DNA of 64,000 nucleotides, from assembly GCA_021613335.1 (NCBI GenBank), contig JAJTWR010000371.1:880001-944000 (forward strand), given 5' to 3'. Made by a program: the position numbers and the translations under genes. The notes under the pieces were generated by a model. The model was not told the origin of the DNA. It was given only the letters and a program-made list of their open reading frames with translations, and did no database searches. Of this stretch, positions 1 through 12,992 are shown in pieces; position 1 is the stretch's first letter, and every line of letters starts with the position of its first letter. The DNA comes from Whitmania pigra. Taxonomy: Eukaryota; Annelida; Clitellata; Hirudinida; Haemopidae.

Positions 1-190
1 TTTTTTGTTTAAAATTCAACCGTCTTTCAACCAATCAATTCTTTCCCTTTCATCAGGCCATCTTTCAATCACTTCAATAAATCAATTAAACCTCAGTCAC
101 GTGAGTAATTCAACCTCTACTCACTCAATGGATCGTTCATTCATCTGACCAGTTGTTCAGTGTTATCGTGCTCCAATTCACTCAGAGAAT

Positions 191-245
191 TCATTCATTC
201 ACTCACTCACTCACTCACTCACTCACTCACTCACTCACTCACTCA
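191..245. repeat. (TTCA)/(ACTC)n microsatellite
   Basis: Perfect ACTC tetranucleotide array preceded by a few ATTC units. Frames without stops give an apparent HSLTHSL ORF that is not a gene. The first 190 bases are loose CAAT/TCAT-rich sequence with no gene seen. Confidence 0.95.
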
Positions 246-636
246 TTTTCATTCTTTTTAAACCCTTCCCTTTTCCCCATCGATACATCAATCAAACATC
301 TCACCCCCAAACACTCACCATTTCTCGTTCTAAATCGATAAATGCATAAAGCCTCTCAAGTCCAATAAATATTGGCGTTGGCAAAGAATTTTATCGGGGT
401 TTACTCACCCCGTCCTCGTTTGCCAATCTTCAACCCATCCATCACCCGACCTCCAGTACCCTCCAGAGGGGTCATCAGCATCCACTAGACGACCTTGACG
501 GGGTGTTTAGGTCAGCTCATTCCTTGAGGCCAATAACGAGAAAAACTCGTCTTGTTTACATTTACCACGTGTGTTTGGATAAAGAAATTGTTTGTCTATC
601 GGGCTTCTTTGTTCATTATTTTTATTGTTCTCACGG

Positions 637-705
637 TATTATTATTATTATTATTATTATATTATTATTATTATTTTTATTTTTTATTTTTATTATTGCT
701 ATTGT
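637..705. repeat. (ATT)n microsatellite
   Basis: ATT trinucleotide array decaying into T-rich sequence. The flanks from 246 to 636 and 706 to 925 hold no recognisable gene. Confidence 0.9.
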
Positions 706-925
706 TGATGGTCTTGATATTACATCTATTTGTGACCATTACAACTATTGCTAATTAAAGTTATAAAGATAATTGTTTTACAACACGAAAAATTATACAA
801 TAAACAAAATATTCAATAAGTAATTATTTACCTTGTTGCGATAGACATTATTCTGAATCCGCGTTTTTTAAGCACATTAATCACACTGCCAAACAATGGC
901 ATTAGACATCACAATAGCCATCAAA

Positions 926-1022
926 ATGATCACCATCATTATCATCGTCACAACCACAATCATCTCAACCATCGTCATCGTCATCGTCACCATCACCATC
1001 ACCACCACTATCATCATCATCC
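926..1022. repeat. Imperfect (CAT/CGT/CAC)n tract
   Basis: Degenerate trinucleotide tract of ATC, GTC and ACC units. From 1023 to 1720 I see only anonymous sequence. Confidence 0.8.
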
Positions 1023-1721
1023 CGTGTATCCATGGCAGTGTTTAGGTCAGGGCTGGGTTAAACAAATTAGCAAGACGTCTCGCCCGCAGAACAAACACGA
1101 ACTCGACAAACATTTCAAACGTGCAGCAACCACACGCAGCGACACTGGCTTCAAACGCTTCTGAAGTCGTTGTCGTCATGTGGGGGTGTAGGATGGAATG
1201 GCTGAGGCTACCAAAAGAACGATCGTTATGACGACAAAATAAGTACAAATCATAATTTATGATAATTATAATAATTATAATTGGTTTGAATTAATCCTTC
1301 ATTTACTGTAAGATCCTTTGAGCAAACAACTCAACTCAAGCGTTATTATTAGCCTTATTATTAGCAACATCTTATGTTCCAAAGAAGCCTTGTATCACAA
1401 GTTCGTATATCTTGCACGGCCAGCACCTTACCTGGCTCATCATCGTTATCATCACCGACGGATTGGGATCACTATCATCACCAATGGAATCTTATGATAG
1501 CATTACCGCTGGAATTGGATCGTAATCATTAATACTGGATGAGTATCACTATCATGATAACGGCTCGGCATAGGACTATTATCATAATGCACCGTTTAAG
1601 CATAAGGGTCAAATCCATAAAAGGAGATGAAACACTCTGGATTGGATCGAGTTACCGAATGAGGTTTTCGATTACGCGGTGTTTTCATTTGTCAGTTTAA
1701 AAGAAGCTTTTAACAAATAAC

Positions 1722-2075
1722 AGCAATAACAATAACAACAACAACAACATTATTATTATTATTATTATTATAATGTTTATTATTATGATAATCGTCCTGA
1801 CGAATGTGATCAACTCGTCATCTTCGTCGTCATCGTACTCTTAGTGACCTCTATAACGTGGTTGTCATAAATAGGTCGTCCAATTGGAATAAAGAGGTCG
1901 GAAAATAATTACGCAAAACAATGACTACGACGGCGGGAGAAATTTGCATTAATAATAATATCATTAATAACAACAACAACAATAATAATAAATAATGACA
2001 AAAGCATTATTAACAACAATAATATCAATATCATTTATAATATCAACAAAAACAATATTAATAGTAATAATAGCT
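1722..2075. repeat. (AAC)n, (ATT)n and (AAT)n tracts
   Basis: Three short AT-rich trinucleotide tracts (about 1722-1790, 1948-1995 and 2005-2075) with anonymous sequence between them. Confidence 0.75.
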
Positions 2076-2272
2076 TTAGTATTCGAATGAATATATAATT
2101 TTGTAGAAAAAATAAATGATGGAATAAGAAAAGAAAAAAGAGATCGTGTGATTGATGGAGTGGTTTGAGTAAGATAAGGAGAGATGTTCAAGAAACTTAA
2201 AAAGCTTTTAAGAGACCATTGGAGGAGATACGAGACAGGGGAATTTGCCCAATGGGCGTCTTACCCACATCA

Positions 2273-2418
2273 ACTCACTCACTCACTCACTCACCACTCA
2301 CTCACCACTCACTCACTCACTCACTCACTCACTCACTCACTCACTCACTCACTCACTCACTCACTCACTCACTCACTCACTCTCTCAATCACGCACTAAC
2401 CCACTCACTCACCCACTT
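2273..2418. repeat. (ACTC)n microsatellite
   Basis: Long ACTC array with a few TCACC interruptions, open in three frames, which yields overlapping spurious THSL ORFs. Confidence 0.95.
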
Positions 2419-3339
2419 ATCCTCAGTAGGTCCAAACACACATGTTCCATTAAGACACTAAAACAACGAAGACGTCACCAGCGTGTGACAAAATCTCCTT
2501 GGAGACATGGAAACATTTATTTTTTACCATATCTCTCTATTTTTTTTAGGGACCCACCCTTCCGATTATCACGATCTCACTTAATTCCCTCTGCTGTATT
2601 ATTTCTTGGGCGCAATATTTCCAATTCGCAATATTTAAATCAAATAAATAAATAAATAAATATTTCCAATTGTGAATTCTAATCTTGACGACAACAACAA
2701 CAACAAACAACAGTGGATATTTCAAGGTTCGTGGTTATCAGTTTGATACAAAGTTATGCCTTCCTTTCAAGACAGGGTTCAATCTTCCTTATCTTCGAAC
2801 AAACAAATACCTTTGTATCTCCATTTCCAGAATAATAATAACAATTTAACGAAATATTTGAAATAAGTATTCAGCAAAAGAATGTATTAATAAATAAATA
2901 ACAGCTGATAAGCAATAATAAATAATAAAATAAATAATAATTAAAGATTAAAATTATTCCTTCCAACGTCTCGGGGTATGCTTATGGATTGCTTATTAAT
3001 AGAAAATCGTTTTATCGTTGTTTCATCCCATCTCAATCCATCCATCCGTCTCATAATGCTTTGTTCAAGGGATTTTACGATTATACCTATTATTATTAAT
3101 ACGATTATTATGATTGTGAGGACTATTATTATTTTTTTTTAAGCCTATGTGAGTGCGTTGAAATGCCTTTAACATCCTGGGACTTAGGAAAAAAGGCAGT
3201 ATAGATAATAGATATTATTCGTTGAATGAATTGAATTAAATATCATTAATATTAATATTCTCCACTCAAAGTCCTTAACAGGTAGTAACAGGTAGTACCT
3301 CTGCCACCACCAACCCCAAGTTCGTCACCAGAAACAAGG
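2419..3339. other. Gene-free AT-rich interval
   Basis: It contains a short (AAAT)n run near 2637-2660 and AAT-rich stretches near 2900-2945 and 3085-3135. I see no exon-like reading frame with credible splice sites. Confidence 0.6.
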
Positions 3340-3645
3340 AATTGGAACTAAAGCTTTATTTACACGATAAAAATCTTAGACTAAAAACCGCAGAAACCGT
3401 CATAAACCGTCCTAAAACCATCCTAAATCAGCTCTCATCGAGCCTATATTTATACACGTTGGATCTGATTAGCAATTCTAACAAATTCTACTAAAATATC
3501 AGCCAATCAAAATTTAGGAAAAAGGTCAATCCACGCCTACCAGATGATGATTAAACTAATTGTCCTTAAAATAATAATAATAATGATTAAATAGTAATAA
3601 TTATTTTAAATCACTTTCGCTTGGAATCTAAGAATATTGCCATTA
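3340..3645 (+). repeat. Interspersed repeat, related to 37,845-38,085
   Basis: This segment and the one at 37,845-38,085 share a series of blocks in the same order: TATTTATACA(C/T)G, a CCAATCAAAATT box, a TTCTTAAGAT/TCCTTAAAAT block followed by an AAT run, and a final CGC(T/C)TGGAAT-like block ending in TTGCCA/TTGGCA. The blocks keep their spacing, so the two look like copies of one dispersed family. Its class is unknown; the TATTTATA box could be part of an LTR promoter, which is only a guess. Confidence 0.5.
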
Positions 3646-4629
3646 TTTTTTATATCACTGCGTCATCAACGTCTCGATAAAATCCCGCCATCAGAGGGTT
3701 AACCTAATCACCCGCTAAGACCGATGAATTCTCTGCCAGCCAATCGGATGACGGGATTAGCAGAGGGACGTTGTTCAGTGAAGCGTGGTGGTCCTTAAGG
3801 GATCGTAGCGAGACTTCCATCGGTGCTCGTTAGCGAGGTGGAAAGAGAGGAACAAATCATGCGTGGAGGACTTGGGCGTGTCCATCTGACACATTCGATC
3901 GCTTGTTGTTCCAGGTGAATGATTTTTATGCTCACCTAGGTTCAATAGGGATTGGAGGAATTACGTTCGTATGTTATTATTCGGACAAAGTCGAAATGCA
4001 AAGATGATGATGATGATGACGATGTTGTTATTGATAATAAATTATACATTGGTTTCGTGACATAATTAATTTAAATGCTAATCGCAATTACGATCATGGA
4101 TTTAAAATGGATAGAGTTTTAGATCTTAAATGTTCAGAAATAAATCTATAATTTATAATGCATGTAGTATTTATAAGAAAAATACTTACAAGGTAATATT
4201 TATAACAAAACATTTAAAACAACGTGCTACTAAATAAAACACTCCGGTACATTTAGGATGCTTCCAGATAATCAATAAATATTAAGAGATCAAATTAACG
4301 ATTTGCTTATTGAAATAAATTAGTCACACAAGATGTTGAATATTAATACAAACATCATTAATATTAACAATCAATTATCGATCGGATAATCCAACGAATC
4401 AAATCGGCCTAATTATTTATTCAACAGGAATTCCTCCCTCGGTTTATTTATTCACTCAGTCCATCCGTTGTATTTGATCATCCGAGGGACGTCCATTTAT
4501 TGATGATAACTTCTTTGAAGCTTTTAACATTGGATACGCATGGAAGATTGTAATTCGACCAGAAAACGGTGTGATCCTTTTTCAATCATTCCTTCTGAAT
4601 CGATCAGCCAATCAAGTCGTACCTTAAAA
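3646..4629. other. Gene-free interval
   Basis: It holds somewhat GC-richer anonymous sequence at 3660-3900 and AT-rich sequence after that. No exon with matched splice sites was found. Confidence 0.5.
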
Positions 4630-4785
4630 CAAATCAATCATTACATCTCAATCAATCCTCACATCTCAATCAACCATTACATCTCAATCAGTCCTTACTT
4701 CTCAATCAACCATTACATCTCAATCAGTCCTCACATCTCAATCAGTCCTCACATCTCAATCAGTCCTCACATCTCAATCGATCAT
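4630..4785. repeat. 18-bp minisatellite
   Basis: About eight units of an 18-bp motif close to ACATCTCAATCAGTCCTC in tandem. The last three units are nearly identical and the earlier ones diverge (CAACCATT, AATCCTC). Confidence 0.9.
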
Positions 4786-6137
4786 TTATCAACGTCCCCT
4801 CAGAACGTCACTGGCTGCCCTGTGAGGACATAAAGATTATCTTCAGATGGAAGCATTATTGTTCTTTGGATCACTAAATAATGTTCTTTGGTCCTCCAAT
4901 AACGCCCACTCGATTCTTCAGAGCACGAAACCGCCCATCAATTGAGGACACGTCAAGTCCTGTTTTGTGAAAAAGATCTTCCAAATCCTCGAGCCTTCCA
5001 CATGTTCTGCTAAAAGCTGCCCACCCATGCTGGGTAGCATCGGGTTTTAGGGTTTGATGATTATCTTATTGCATCAATAAACCGTTAATTATTATATGGA
5101 TAATCGAAAAATGTCATCCATCATCAAACTATCCAAACTATTTATCCCACTTGTCCATCCATCCATTCATTCATTCATCCAAGCAAGAAATGCATCGTAT
5201 TTGTGAGATTAGCCTACATTCTTCGTCAAGACGACGACGACGATTACTACTAATTACGAACGAGAGAAGAAGCGAGAGAAAGAATAAAAGAATGAAGGAA
5301 TGAAAGAAAATAAAGCATCCCCGGTGTCGTGGGTGGCGTCAAAGTATAAATAAAGACATCTCGTTAAATCCAAGTCATTCCAGGCCGCTTTGACGAATCC
5401 TTTGATGTTTCACTCCGCCCATCGGTGCTTCCATCCTGGAAGAATCAACCACTTGGAATGGTTTTCCACTTCGTAGGTCATCACGTGACGGTTAAGTGGA
5501 ATGAAGGAGCGTGAGGAATGAGTTGAAAATGAAGAAATCGAAAGTGAAAGGAGAATTGGATTCCGTGATAGTACTGTTGAGTTGACGTGTTGAGGCGTCG
5601 CTGTGGATTCTCATTTTGTTCAATATGGAATTTATGTTCTTATTAAGAAATTAAATACAAATCAGAATCTGTAAAATAATCGTATACTAAACGAATAAAT
5701 AAACAATGTTAATAATAATTAGCTGACGAAGAAGCCAACTCAAAATTAATTAATTGCGATTTATTGGCAGGTTCCCAAAACAAAAATCAATTTCACCGTA
5801 GTAAACACTCGCTCATCCAATTTATTAACCATCAGCCATCCACCAACCCATTCGTCCATCCATCCACCAACCCATCTATCTATGTACCAATCCATCCACC
5901 CAATCAAACACCGCCTAGACATTCATTCTCAAAAGATTGACATGTTTGGGAATGTCTCCATAGCAACGTTTGAAAGCTTCAACCAAGGTTATGAATGACC
6001 CCCTTTTAAGGCCACGTAAAATGCCCTGAGGCTAAAAATAACCACAATCTTTCTTTCTCCAGCTATCTCTCTATCAGTCGGACGCCTTCTCAGATAGTAG
6101 GACATAAACAAGGTGGACCAAGTGAAGACGAACTGAC
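4786..6137. other. Gene-free interval with short CATC tracts
   Basis: Short CATC/CATT tracts lie near 5153-5180 and 5830-5900. The rest is anonymous and AT-rich, and no gene is supported. Confidence 0.6.
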
Positions 6138-6335
6138 GAGTGGATGGATGGGTGAATGGATAAATGGATGGGCGGACGGACGGATGGGTGAATGGATGGA
6201 TGGATGAATGGAGGCATGGATAAATGAATGGATGCATGGATAAATGAATGGATGCATGAATAAATGAATGGATGCATGGATAAATGAATGGATGCATGAA
6301 TAAATAAATGAATGGATGCATGGATGAATGGACAG
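6138..6335. repeat. (GGAT)n tract with 20-bp minisatellite
   Basis: A GGAT/GGAC tetranucleotide tract passes into about five tandem units of a 20-bp motif near ATGCATGGATAAATGAATGG between 6220 and 6330. Antisense HPFIYPCIHS ORFs are its translation. Confidence 0.9.
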
Positions 6336-6574
6336 ATAATAACCTGCCATTAAAAACTAGAACCCTGGATACAAGAGAATGTTGACCTCTCCTCTGACAA
6401 GCTTCAACATCTCCCACGTAATGATTGATACCCACTTTTATCACTTGCATCCCTAAATGTTGACAAATTACTCAGAACTAAGAAAGGTACAAAGGTCAGA
6501 TGAGATATTGACCAATAATTGAATGCATGCTGTAAGGAGAGAAGGGCTTTGGTATGAGGTGAATGGAAGAATGG

Positions 6575-6626
6575 GTTGATGAATGGATGAATGAGAGTGA
6601 GTGAATGAATGAATGAATGAATGAAA
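6575..6626. repeat. (TGAA/TGAG)n microsatellite
   Basis: Short tetranucleotide array of TGAA units following GTGA-like units. Confidence 0.85.
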
Positions 6627-6862
6627 TTTCAGAAGAATGCACTTTCATACAGAAATAAAAAATGGCTATCTGAATAACAAAACGCAGACCCAACCGACCA
6701 ATCAGGCTGAGACGTCTGGATCCGTCGTTACTATGCAGACGACCGTGGTTGCTATGGACGCACGAAAAGTTGTCAATGGCAACACAATTACTAAAATTAT
6801 AATTAGCACCACGTAAGATTTAATTCGAGGTTTCTGCATAAATACAATTATACAATAACAGA

Positions 6863-6892
6863 AATAATAATAATAATAATAATAACCATAGC
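6863..6892. repeat. (AAT)n microsatellite
   Basis: Short AAT array. The interval 6893-7135 holds nothing recognisable. Confidence 0.8.
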
Positions 6893-7135
6893 ATTTTAAT
6901 AATATTATCAAATGACTGAATGAATAAAATAGCAGTTGTTATTCTCCTGATAGATCTTAGTAAAAATAAAAAATTAAACAGAGCAATTAATATGCATAAT
7001 TTATTTCATTTCAATTTGCAACTTTTTACTCCTTGAAGAACAAATGTGTGCTCTGCCTCTCAATTCAGAGATTAGTCGACAATCCGTAAAGGAGATGACG
7101 TGACAAGGAAAGACATCAAAGTCTTCGTCGTAATA

Positions 7136-7495
7136 ATCATTATCACCACCTCCATCGTCATCATCGTCATCATCATCATCATCATCATCATCGCAGTCGT
7201 AGTCTTTGTGACGGTGGATTGATGTAAGCGAAGGTACACAGTGACCCCGGAAGAAATGTTATAATTAGGATGAACAGAAGAAATAATGAAGGAGTTAAAA
7301 GTGATAAAAAACTGAAGGCAACCATGCCACGCCATCATTCAACCATGAAACCCCTATCATTACCATCGCCTTCATCTTCCTATCACTATCATCATTACCA
7401 GCACCATCGCCATCATCACCCTATCATGATCATCATCATCATCACAAACAAACATCATCATTATCATCACCATCACCCTATTAAGATCATCACTA
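7136..7495. repeat. (CAT)n tracts
   Basis: Two CAT/CAC-rich tracts, about 7136-7195 and 7340-7495, separated by anonymous sequence. The H-rich ORFs are artefacts of the repeat. Confidence 0.85.
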
Positions 7496-7713
7496 CCAGC
7501 ACCGCCAAAGCGTCGTTAATAGCTTTTCATTCATTGTAACAGCTGGAAAGCCATGAAATGAAGGCAGAGATTTTTTATAAAATTAACGCAATTCCAAGCG
7601 CGGGCACGTCACGCGCCATCTGTCGACGTTCGAAGTTAAATTCCCAGTCCTAACTTACGAATGAAGGATGACATTTACTCGAGGTCCTTGGAGTTACTGG
7701 GGAAGAATGGGTA

Positions 7714-7849
7714 GATGAGTGAGTCAGTGAATGAGTGAGTAAGTGAGTGAGTGAGTGAGTGAGTGAGTGAGTGAGTGAGTGAGTGAGTGAGTGAGTGAGT
7801 GAGTGAGTGAAGTGAGTGAGTGAGTGAGTGAGTGAGTGAGTGAGTGGCT
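7714..7849. repeat. (GTGA)n microsatellite
   Basis: The same tetranucleotide family as at 201 and 2273, but in the opposite orientation. One A insertion breaks the phase near 7809. Confidence 0.95.
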
Positions 7850-8034
7850 GAGGAGCACTCCGACTGAGTGAAGAAGTGGACATCTCTAGTTCTTTCCTTC
7901 CTTCTTCAATCAGTACTCGAAACTGAAGTGGCAGGTGACTCGGTCGTCATGGAAACGGAAAAAGCAGGTCGCCGCGATTGGTCTGCCCTTTCATTATACG
8001 AACCAGCCGCTCTAATTCCCATTAAGATGGCTAC

Positions 8035-8140
8035 TACGATGATGACGACGACGACGACGACGACGATGGTGACGAAGAATGTTTGCTTCTGCCACTGATG
8101 ATGATGACGATGACGACGACGACGACGACGATGATGTTGA
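8035..8140. repeat. (GAC/GAT)n tract
   Basis: Imperfect GAC/GAT trinucleotide tract, interrupted by about 40 bases of anonymous sequence near 8065-8100. Confidence 0.8.
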
Positions 8141-8277
8141 TAATGATGAATGGAGCACACGCGGAAGGAACGATAAGGACTGCAGAGACGAGGATGGCTA
8201 TATCATACGATCTAACACATACAAACACATGTGATCTGACCAGCTGATTGACATTTTATTTATTATTATTTAGGTCA

Positions 8278-8593
8278 ATAATCATCATCATCATCGTTGT
8301 TGTCATCATCATCATCATCATCACTCCTTTACGTGTTCCTTTCCCCTGTACACCACCTGTGGTTAATTATCAATTACCGACACCATGACGACAGGTAACC
8401 AATGGCAACTCAAGAATAAAAAGATCGTCTGTCCCGATAAGAAGACGTACACAATTTATTCTGTCATCAACGTCGTCATCGTCATCATCATCGCGGCCAT
8501 CATCATCATCATTATCAACGTGGTCATCATCATCGTCGTAGTCGTCATAATCATCGTCAATTTTATTCCATCATCATCATCATCATCATCATC
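8278..8593. repeat. (CAT/CGT)n tracts
   Basis: CAT runs at about 8278-8325 and again at 8465-8593. Confidence 0.8.
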
Positions 8594-8679
8594 CTCGCTG
8601 GAGGTCGCAGAAGGGTCACAAGACAAAGTTCGAATACAAACGATAAGATGGATTCAACTGAGTGATAGAGGTTAGAACA

Positions 8680-8696
8680 TATTATTATTATTATTA

Positions 8697-8734
<38 letters not shown>

Positions 8735-8756
8735 TATTATTATTATTATTATTATA

Positions 8757-8788
<32 letters not shown>

Positions 8789-8817
8789 TATTATTATTAT
8801 TATTATTATTATATTAT
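8680..8817. repeat. (ATT)n microsatellite
   Basis: ATT array with several one-base slips (ATATT), which change the reading phase and produce the I-, L- and Y-run ORFs. Confidence 0.95.
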
Positions 8818-8979
8818 TGTGGTGAGTGTTATCTTTGTTCGGCGATCAAACTCCGATTGATCAGTTGTATTTAATTAAATCGATCAAGTTATCAGTTGCA
8901 AATTTATCGAAACAAGCTTTATTCGTAAAAACGTAATCAACGATCGGTGGTGATAACTGTCGTTATCATCCTCACTGTC

Positions 8980-8984
8980 AGCAT

Positions 8985-9015
<31 letters not shown>

Positions 9016-9062
9016 ATCATCACCATCATCATCATCATCATCAATGTCGTCATCATCATCAA
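8980..9062. repeat. (CAT/CGT)n tract
   Basis: Imperfect CAT/CGT array; its antisense frame gives a poly-Asp ORF. Confidence 0.85.
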
Positions 9063-9204
9063 ACGGAACACCTGAGACCATCAAAGAATGAGCAAAGACA
9101 TTCAGAAGCGAAGTTAATATTCATGAAATCATTGTGCACTTAGAACCTTCAAAGTTTTCCATCATCAAGTGCACAAGTTCAGTTGGTGTGTGGATAATTG
9201 GATT

Positions 9205-9297
9205 GGGTAGATGGATGGGTGGACGGATGGGTGGACGGTTGGGTGGATGGATGAGTGGATGGATGAGTGGATCGATTGATATATGGATGGATGGATT
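9205..9297. repeat. (GGAT/GGAC)n tract
   Basis: Degenerate tetranucleotide tract of GGAT, GGAC and GGGT units. Confidence 0.85.
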
Positions 9298-9411
9298 GAC
9301 GGGAGGAATAACAAACGAGTGAAGATCGTGCGAAAGGAACAATCCAGGTCAACAACTATCAAGTATTTGCGTTTGGAACCGTCGGATGGATGATGAGGTG
9401 AACTCCAATGG

Positions 9412-9413
9412 AG

Positions 9414-9464
<51 letters not shown>
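9412..9464. repeat. (GAT)n microsatellite
   Basis: A nearly perfect GAT array; it creates a poly-Met ORF on the + strand. Confidence 0.9.
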
Positions 9465-9466
<2 letters not shown>

Positions 9467-9734
9467 ACGGCAATGGTAACAATTTTGATGAGTCTGATGA
9501 TTGTGATAATGGTGATGCTTAAATTGGCGTTTGAGGTGATAACGTTGTTTTCAGCATTGGCGTCGTCGTGGCTTAAATTGGAATTAAAAAACATTTATTA
9601 AGATGAATATTCCTGCATCAGATGAGATAAAAAAATTTTTTCAGTTGAATGGAATAAGTTCTGATTAATGTTCCATTTTGAATCTTTTATCGAGCGCAGA
9701 GCCATCTGACGCCTGAACTGGAAATCATCAATTA

Positions 9735-9890
9735 CGTTGTTGTTGTTGTTGTTGATGTCCATAAAAAAGAATACTAGCTTCAACAATCACGTCACTCAGA
9801 TCATTATCATAACAACGCAACTACAACAACAGTAATAACAACATCAACAACAGTCACGGACAACTACAACAACAACAACAAGCGTATCTT
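9735..9890. repeat. (TTG)n and (AAC)n tracts
   Basis: A short TTG run near 9736-9755, then AAC-rich tracts to about 9885. Confidence 0.75.
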
Positions 9891-10026
9891 ACCATTCGAT
9901 CATTCATCCCGCAGGACACGATTTTCATGCACGGCAGAAGCAATTAACTCGTTATTTACGACTTTTAGGGACTCGACAAGGACAAAGAAAACAGAAAATG
10001 CGCGCAAAAATTCTATTGGAAACAGT

Positions 10027-10131
10027 TGTCGTCGTCATTGTTATTGTTGTTGTTGGTGCTGCTGCTGCTGTTGTTGTTGTTGTTGTAGTTGCTGCTGTTA
10101 TTGTTGTTATTGTTGTTGTAGTTGTTGTAGA
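10027..10131. repeat. (TTG/CTG)n tract
   Basis: TTG/CTG trinucleotide array. The antisense Asn- and Thr-rich ORFs are repeat artefacts. A weaker TTG tract lies at about 10,475-10,525. Confidence 0.85.
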
Positions 10132-10728
10132 TCCTAAGCATAGATAAGGAAGCACGTCTGATAGATAAAATACATCCAACGAAGCATGAAATCGATGCCA
10201 CGTCTCCTCTGCTGGTGTCTGAGTTCGCTTTTGAGGAAAAGGAACCGGTAATGCCATGGTAACCAAGCGGGTGAAAGATAAATTATTCATGTATGTTAAT
10301 GGGGCGCTGCAATTAATATCAATTAACACAATAAATATTGATTGCTAGTAATTATACAATCAAGTAAGTTAAGCCACAATTTATATTTCCAGTGGTTCAT
10401 GAAAATTCATTACACATCAATCAAACTCTCAATTAGGAAGCAGGTTGTCGTTGTAAGCTTTTGGTTTTGTAAGTCGTTGTTGTTGCTGTGTTTATGTAAG
10501 TTGTTGTTGTCGTTGTTGTTGATGTTGTAGAGATACAACTACACAATGCTTCCAACTATGATGTCTTTATTGAACGTCGTCAGCAGATACAAAGTAATAA
10601 ACCTGTCACTAAACAGGTGTCGCAGAAAATAAATAAGTACATTATAATTTTAATAAATATTCCAGTGTTATTAAACATGCAAACATGAACAATACATATA
10701 CAAATCTTAAACAGCCTCCAATATATAA

Positions 10729-10776
<48 letters not shown>
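10729..10776. repeat. (AAT)n microsatellite
   Basis: Clean AAT array. Confidence 0.95.
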
Positions 10777-10777
<1 letters not shown>

Positions 10778-11057
10778 CCTGTATCAAACAAACTCAAGCA
10801 TACAATGTTGCTTTCGACTCCCAAAGAAAGATTCATTGATTTCTCAGGCAGGCAAACAACCGCCAGTCAATGCTTTGTTAGAACGCTCTTCTTTTCGCAC
10901 GCCGTTATCGGTACACTCGTCAGAATTACCTGTTTGTGGTAGCGGCGACATCGGCGACATTTGTGGTTCTGGTGGTAGCGACCTCGATATAATAAGATGC
11001 GGTAATTTATTATATTTGCTTTGTGGTAAGTACCACTTGTAGATAAATTCGTTCATC

Positions 11058-11142
11058 TCCACCCAGATCTACTCACATCCACCCAGATCTACTCACATCA
11101 GCCCAGATCTACTCATACCCACCCAGATCTACTCATATTCCT
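11058..11142. repeat. 20-bp minisatellite
   Basis: Four tandem units of a 20-bp motif close to CCCAGATCTACTCACATCCA; each unit carries a BglII-type AGATCT. Confidence 0.9.
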
Positions 11143-11507
11143 CATCAAATCGACCCCATGGTAGAAAATTATAAGCGACCTCAGTCACTGAAAAGATAAT
11201 TATGGGTTGTTCGACGTTGACACTGAAGTGAATAATTGATTAACATTAGCATTTTTATTAATAAAAATTTGTAATCATAAACTATTCGATATCGATTGAA
11301 AATAATTTCATTTAGAAATAGAGTTATGAGTTAATAATAATTATTTGTAATTATTTTAATTAATTCAACGATCGTAATCACAGCGCACATATTTTTTGGA
11401 TTAGCAGCCTTGATTAGTCCAAATCTCGATTCTGTCGTTCAATTTCTTCTCTCCATCCTCTGCACGGATGCATTAGAAGTTCAGGTGGAGCCGTGGGATT
11501 CACTCAC

Positions 11508-11552
11508 GATGATGATGATGATGATGATATTATTATTATTATTATTATTATT
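11508..11552. repeat. (GAT)n-(ATT)n compound microsatellite
   Basis: GAT units switch to ATT units. The interval 11,143-11,507 is anonymous and AT-rich. Confidence 0.9.
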
Positions 11553-11670
11553 AATTGCAAAAAATGTCTCAAGCATCACATTGATTTGTGTTTAAAATCG
11601 GTTTTATTTCTTCTCTCCGAACCCACTTGATCTCAAAACAAAAATTCAGCTATGAAATTCAGCAACCATC

Positions 11671-11715
11671 CACTCACTCACTCACTCACTCACTCACTCA
11701 CCCACCCACTCACAG
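11671..11715. repeat. (ACTC)n microsatellite
   Basis: Short ACTC array in the same orientation as those at 201 and 2273. Confidence 0.9.
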
Positions 11716-12024
11716 CCCAGTCACGATTCAATAATTCACTCATTCGTTTATTCATTCTTATTAGCACGAAAAAAGGCTTCTCAAGTATTTCTCGGAGGTC
11801 AATGAATTGCATTGAATTCATCACAATTCAGTCTGAGAAGCATTAAAATGCCGATGGCCTGAACATTCAGGTAGCTTTTCGAAGCATTAATAGACAAGGA
11901 GGGACGCATAATAGCACGGAAACATCGAATGTTGCGAACAAATACTGAAATTGAAACTCAGGGGAATATGGGGAGGTACAAATGGTTGCATAGAGAGATA
12001 AGTTCTTGAATGGATGGTTGAATG

Positions 12025-12100
12025 AATGAGTGAGTGAGTGAGTGAGTGAGTGAGTGAGTGAGTGAGTGAGTGAGTGAGTGAGTGAGTGAGTGAGTGAGTG
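12025..12100. repeat. (GTGA)n microsatellite
   Basis: Perfect GTGA array in the inverse orientation. The interval 12,101-12,840 holds short CAT-rich and AAT-rich patches and no supported gene. Confidence 0.95.
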
Positions 12101-12840
12101 ACTAGAGAGATCAAGATAAGAATACAAAAAGATGAGCGGAAAGATACGAAAAATACAACTCATTCATGACAGCGATTTCCACCCCTTGCAATCACAACCA
12201 ACCCCTCATTAACAAACCTATCATTATCATTCTCATTGCAATCATCATTATTATAATTATACAACTACCATCATCACCGGCATTATAATCATCACCAGTA
12301 TCGCCATCATCCCTAACCGCGTATGGCCTGATTGAAGTCTCAATCAATCTGCAGTTGAAAGACAATTTCATAGGTAATTATTGCTTCAAAGAGATTCAAC
12401 CTGCAGCTCATTATTTATTCAACATCTTCAACCGTTAGTTCATTACAAGCCGACCATTCCATTACTAAAGCAATCCGACCGTCGCCAACATCACTATCAT
12501 AACCACAGCAGTGGATTTACAGTCATAACTTTATATAATTTAAAATAAATATAAAAAGTTACTTAATAATAATAATAATAGTTGTTTATTTTTAATTATT
12601 GATGTTGGCCGTTAACCTTTTTTTTAGATGCTATTATCATCAACAAATAAACATTTAATGCTCATCCCGAACAGGCCAAACAGTTTCACATTATGTGTGC
12701 AAAAAACAAAAACTCTCACATTTCAGGATTAATTTTCATCTTCAAAAAAAGGCGCAGAAAAATTCAGGACAATCAAAGGATGGCCTTCCATCGCACTTTC
12801 TCACACTCATCCGTGGATTTACTAATCCACCTATCAATTC

Positions 12841-12992
12841 ACATATACACATATAAATGCATATATATACATTACATACATCTATTCATACATTACATAC
12901 ATCTATTAATACATCCATCGATCCATCCATTCTCACGTACATATGTACAGCTATCCACACATCCATCCAACCATCCATGCATTCACACATCC
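12841..12992. repeat. (CATA/CATC)n tract
   Basis: Degenerate tetranucleotide tract including two copies of an ACATCTATTxATACATTACAT-like unit. Confidence 0.75.

Noticed and set aside
6138..6335. Regularly spaced repeats that might suggest a CRISPR-like array
   Set aside because: Units are contiguous with no unique spacers and the DNA is eukaryotic; it is a minisatellite.
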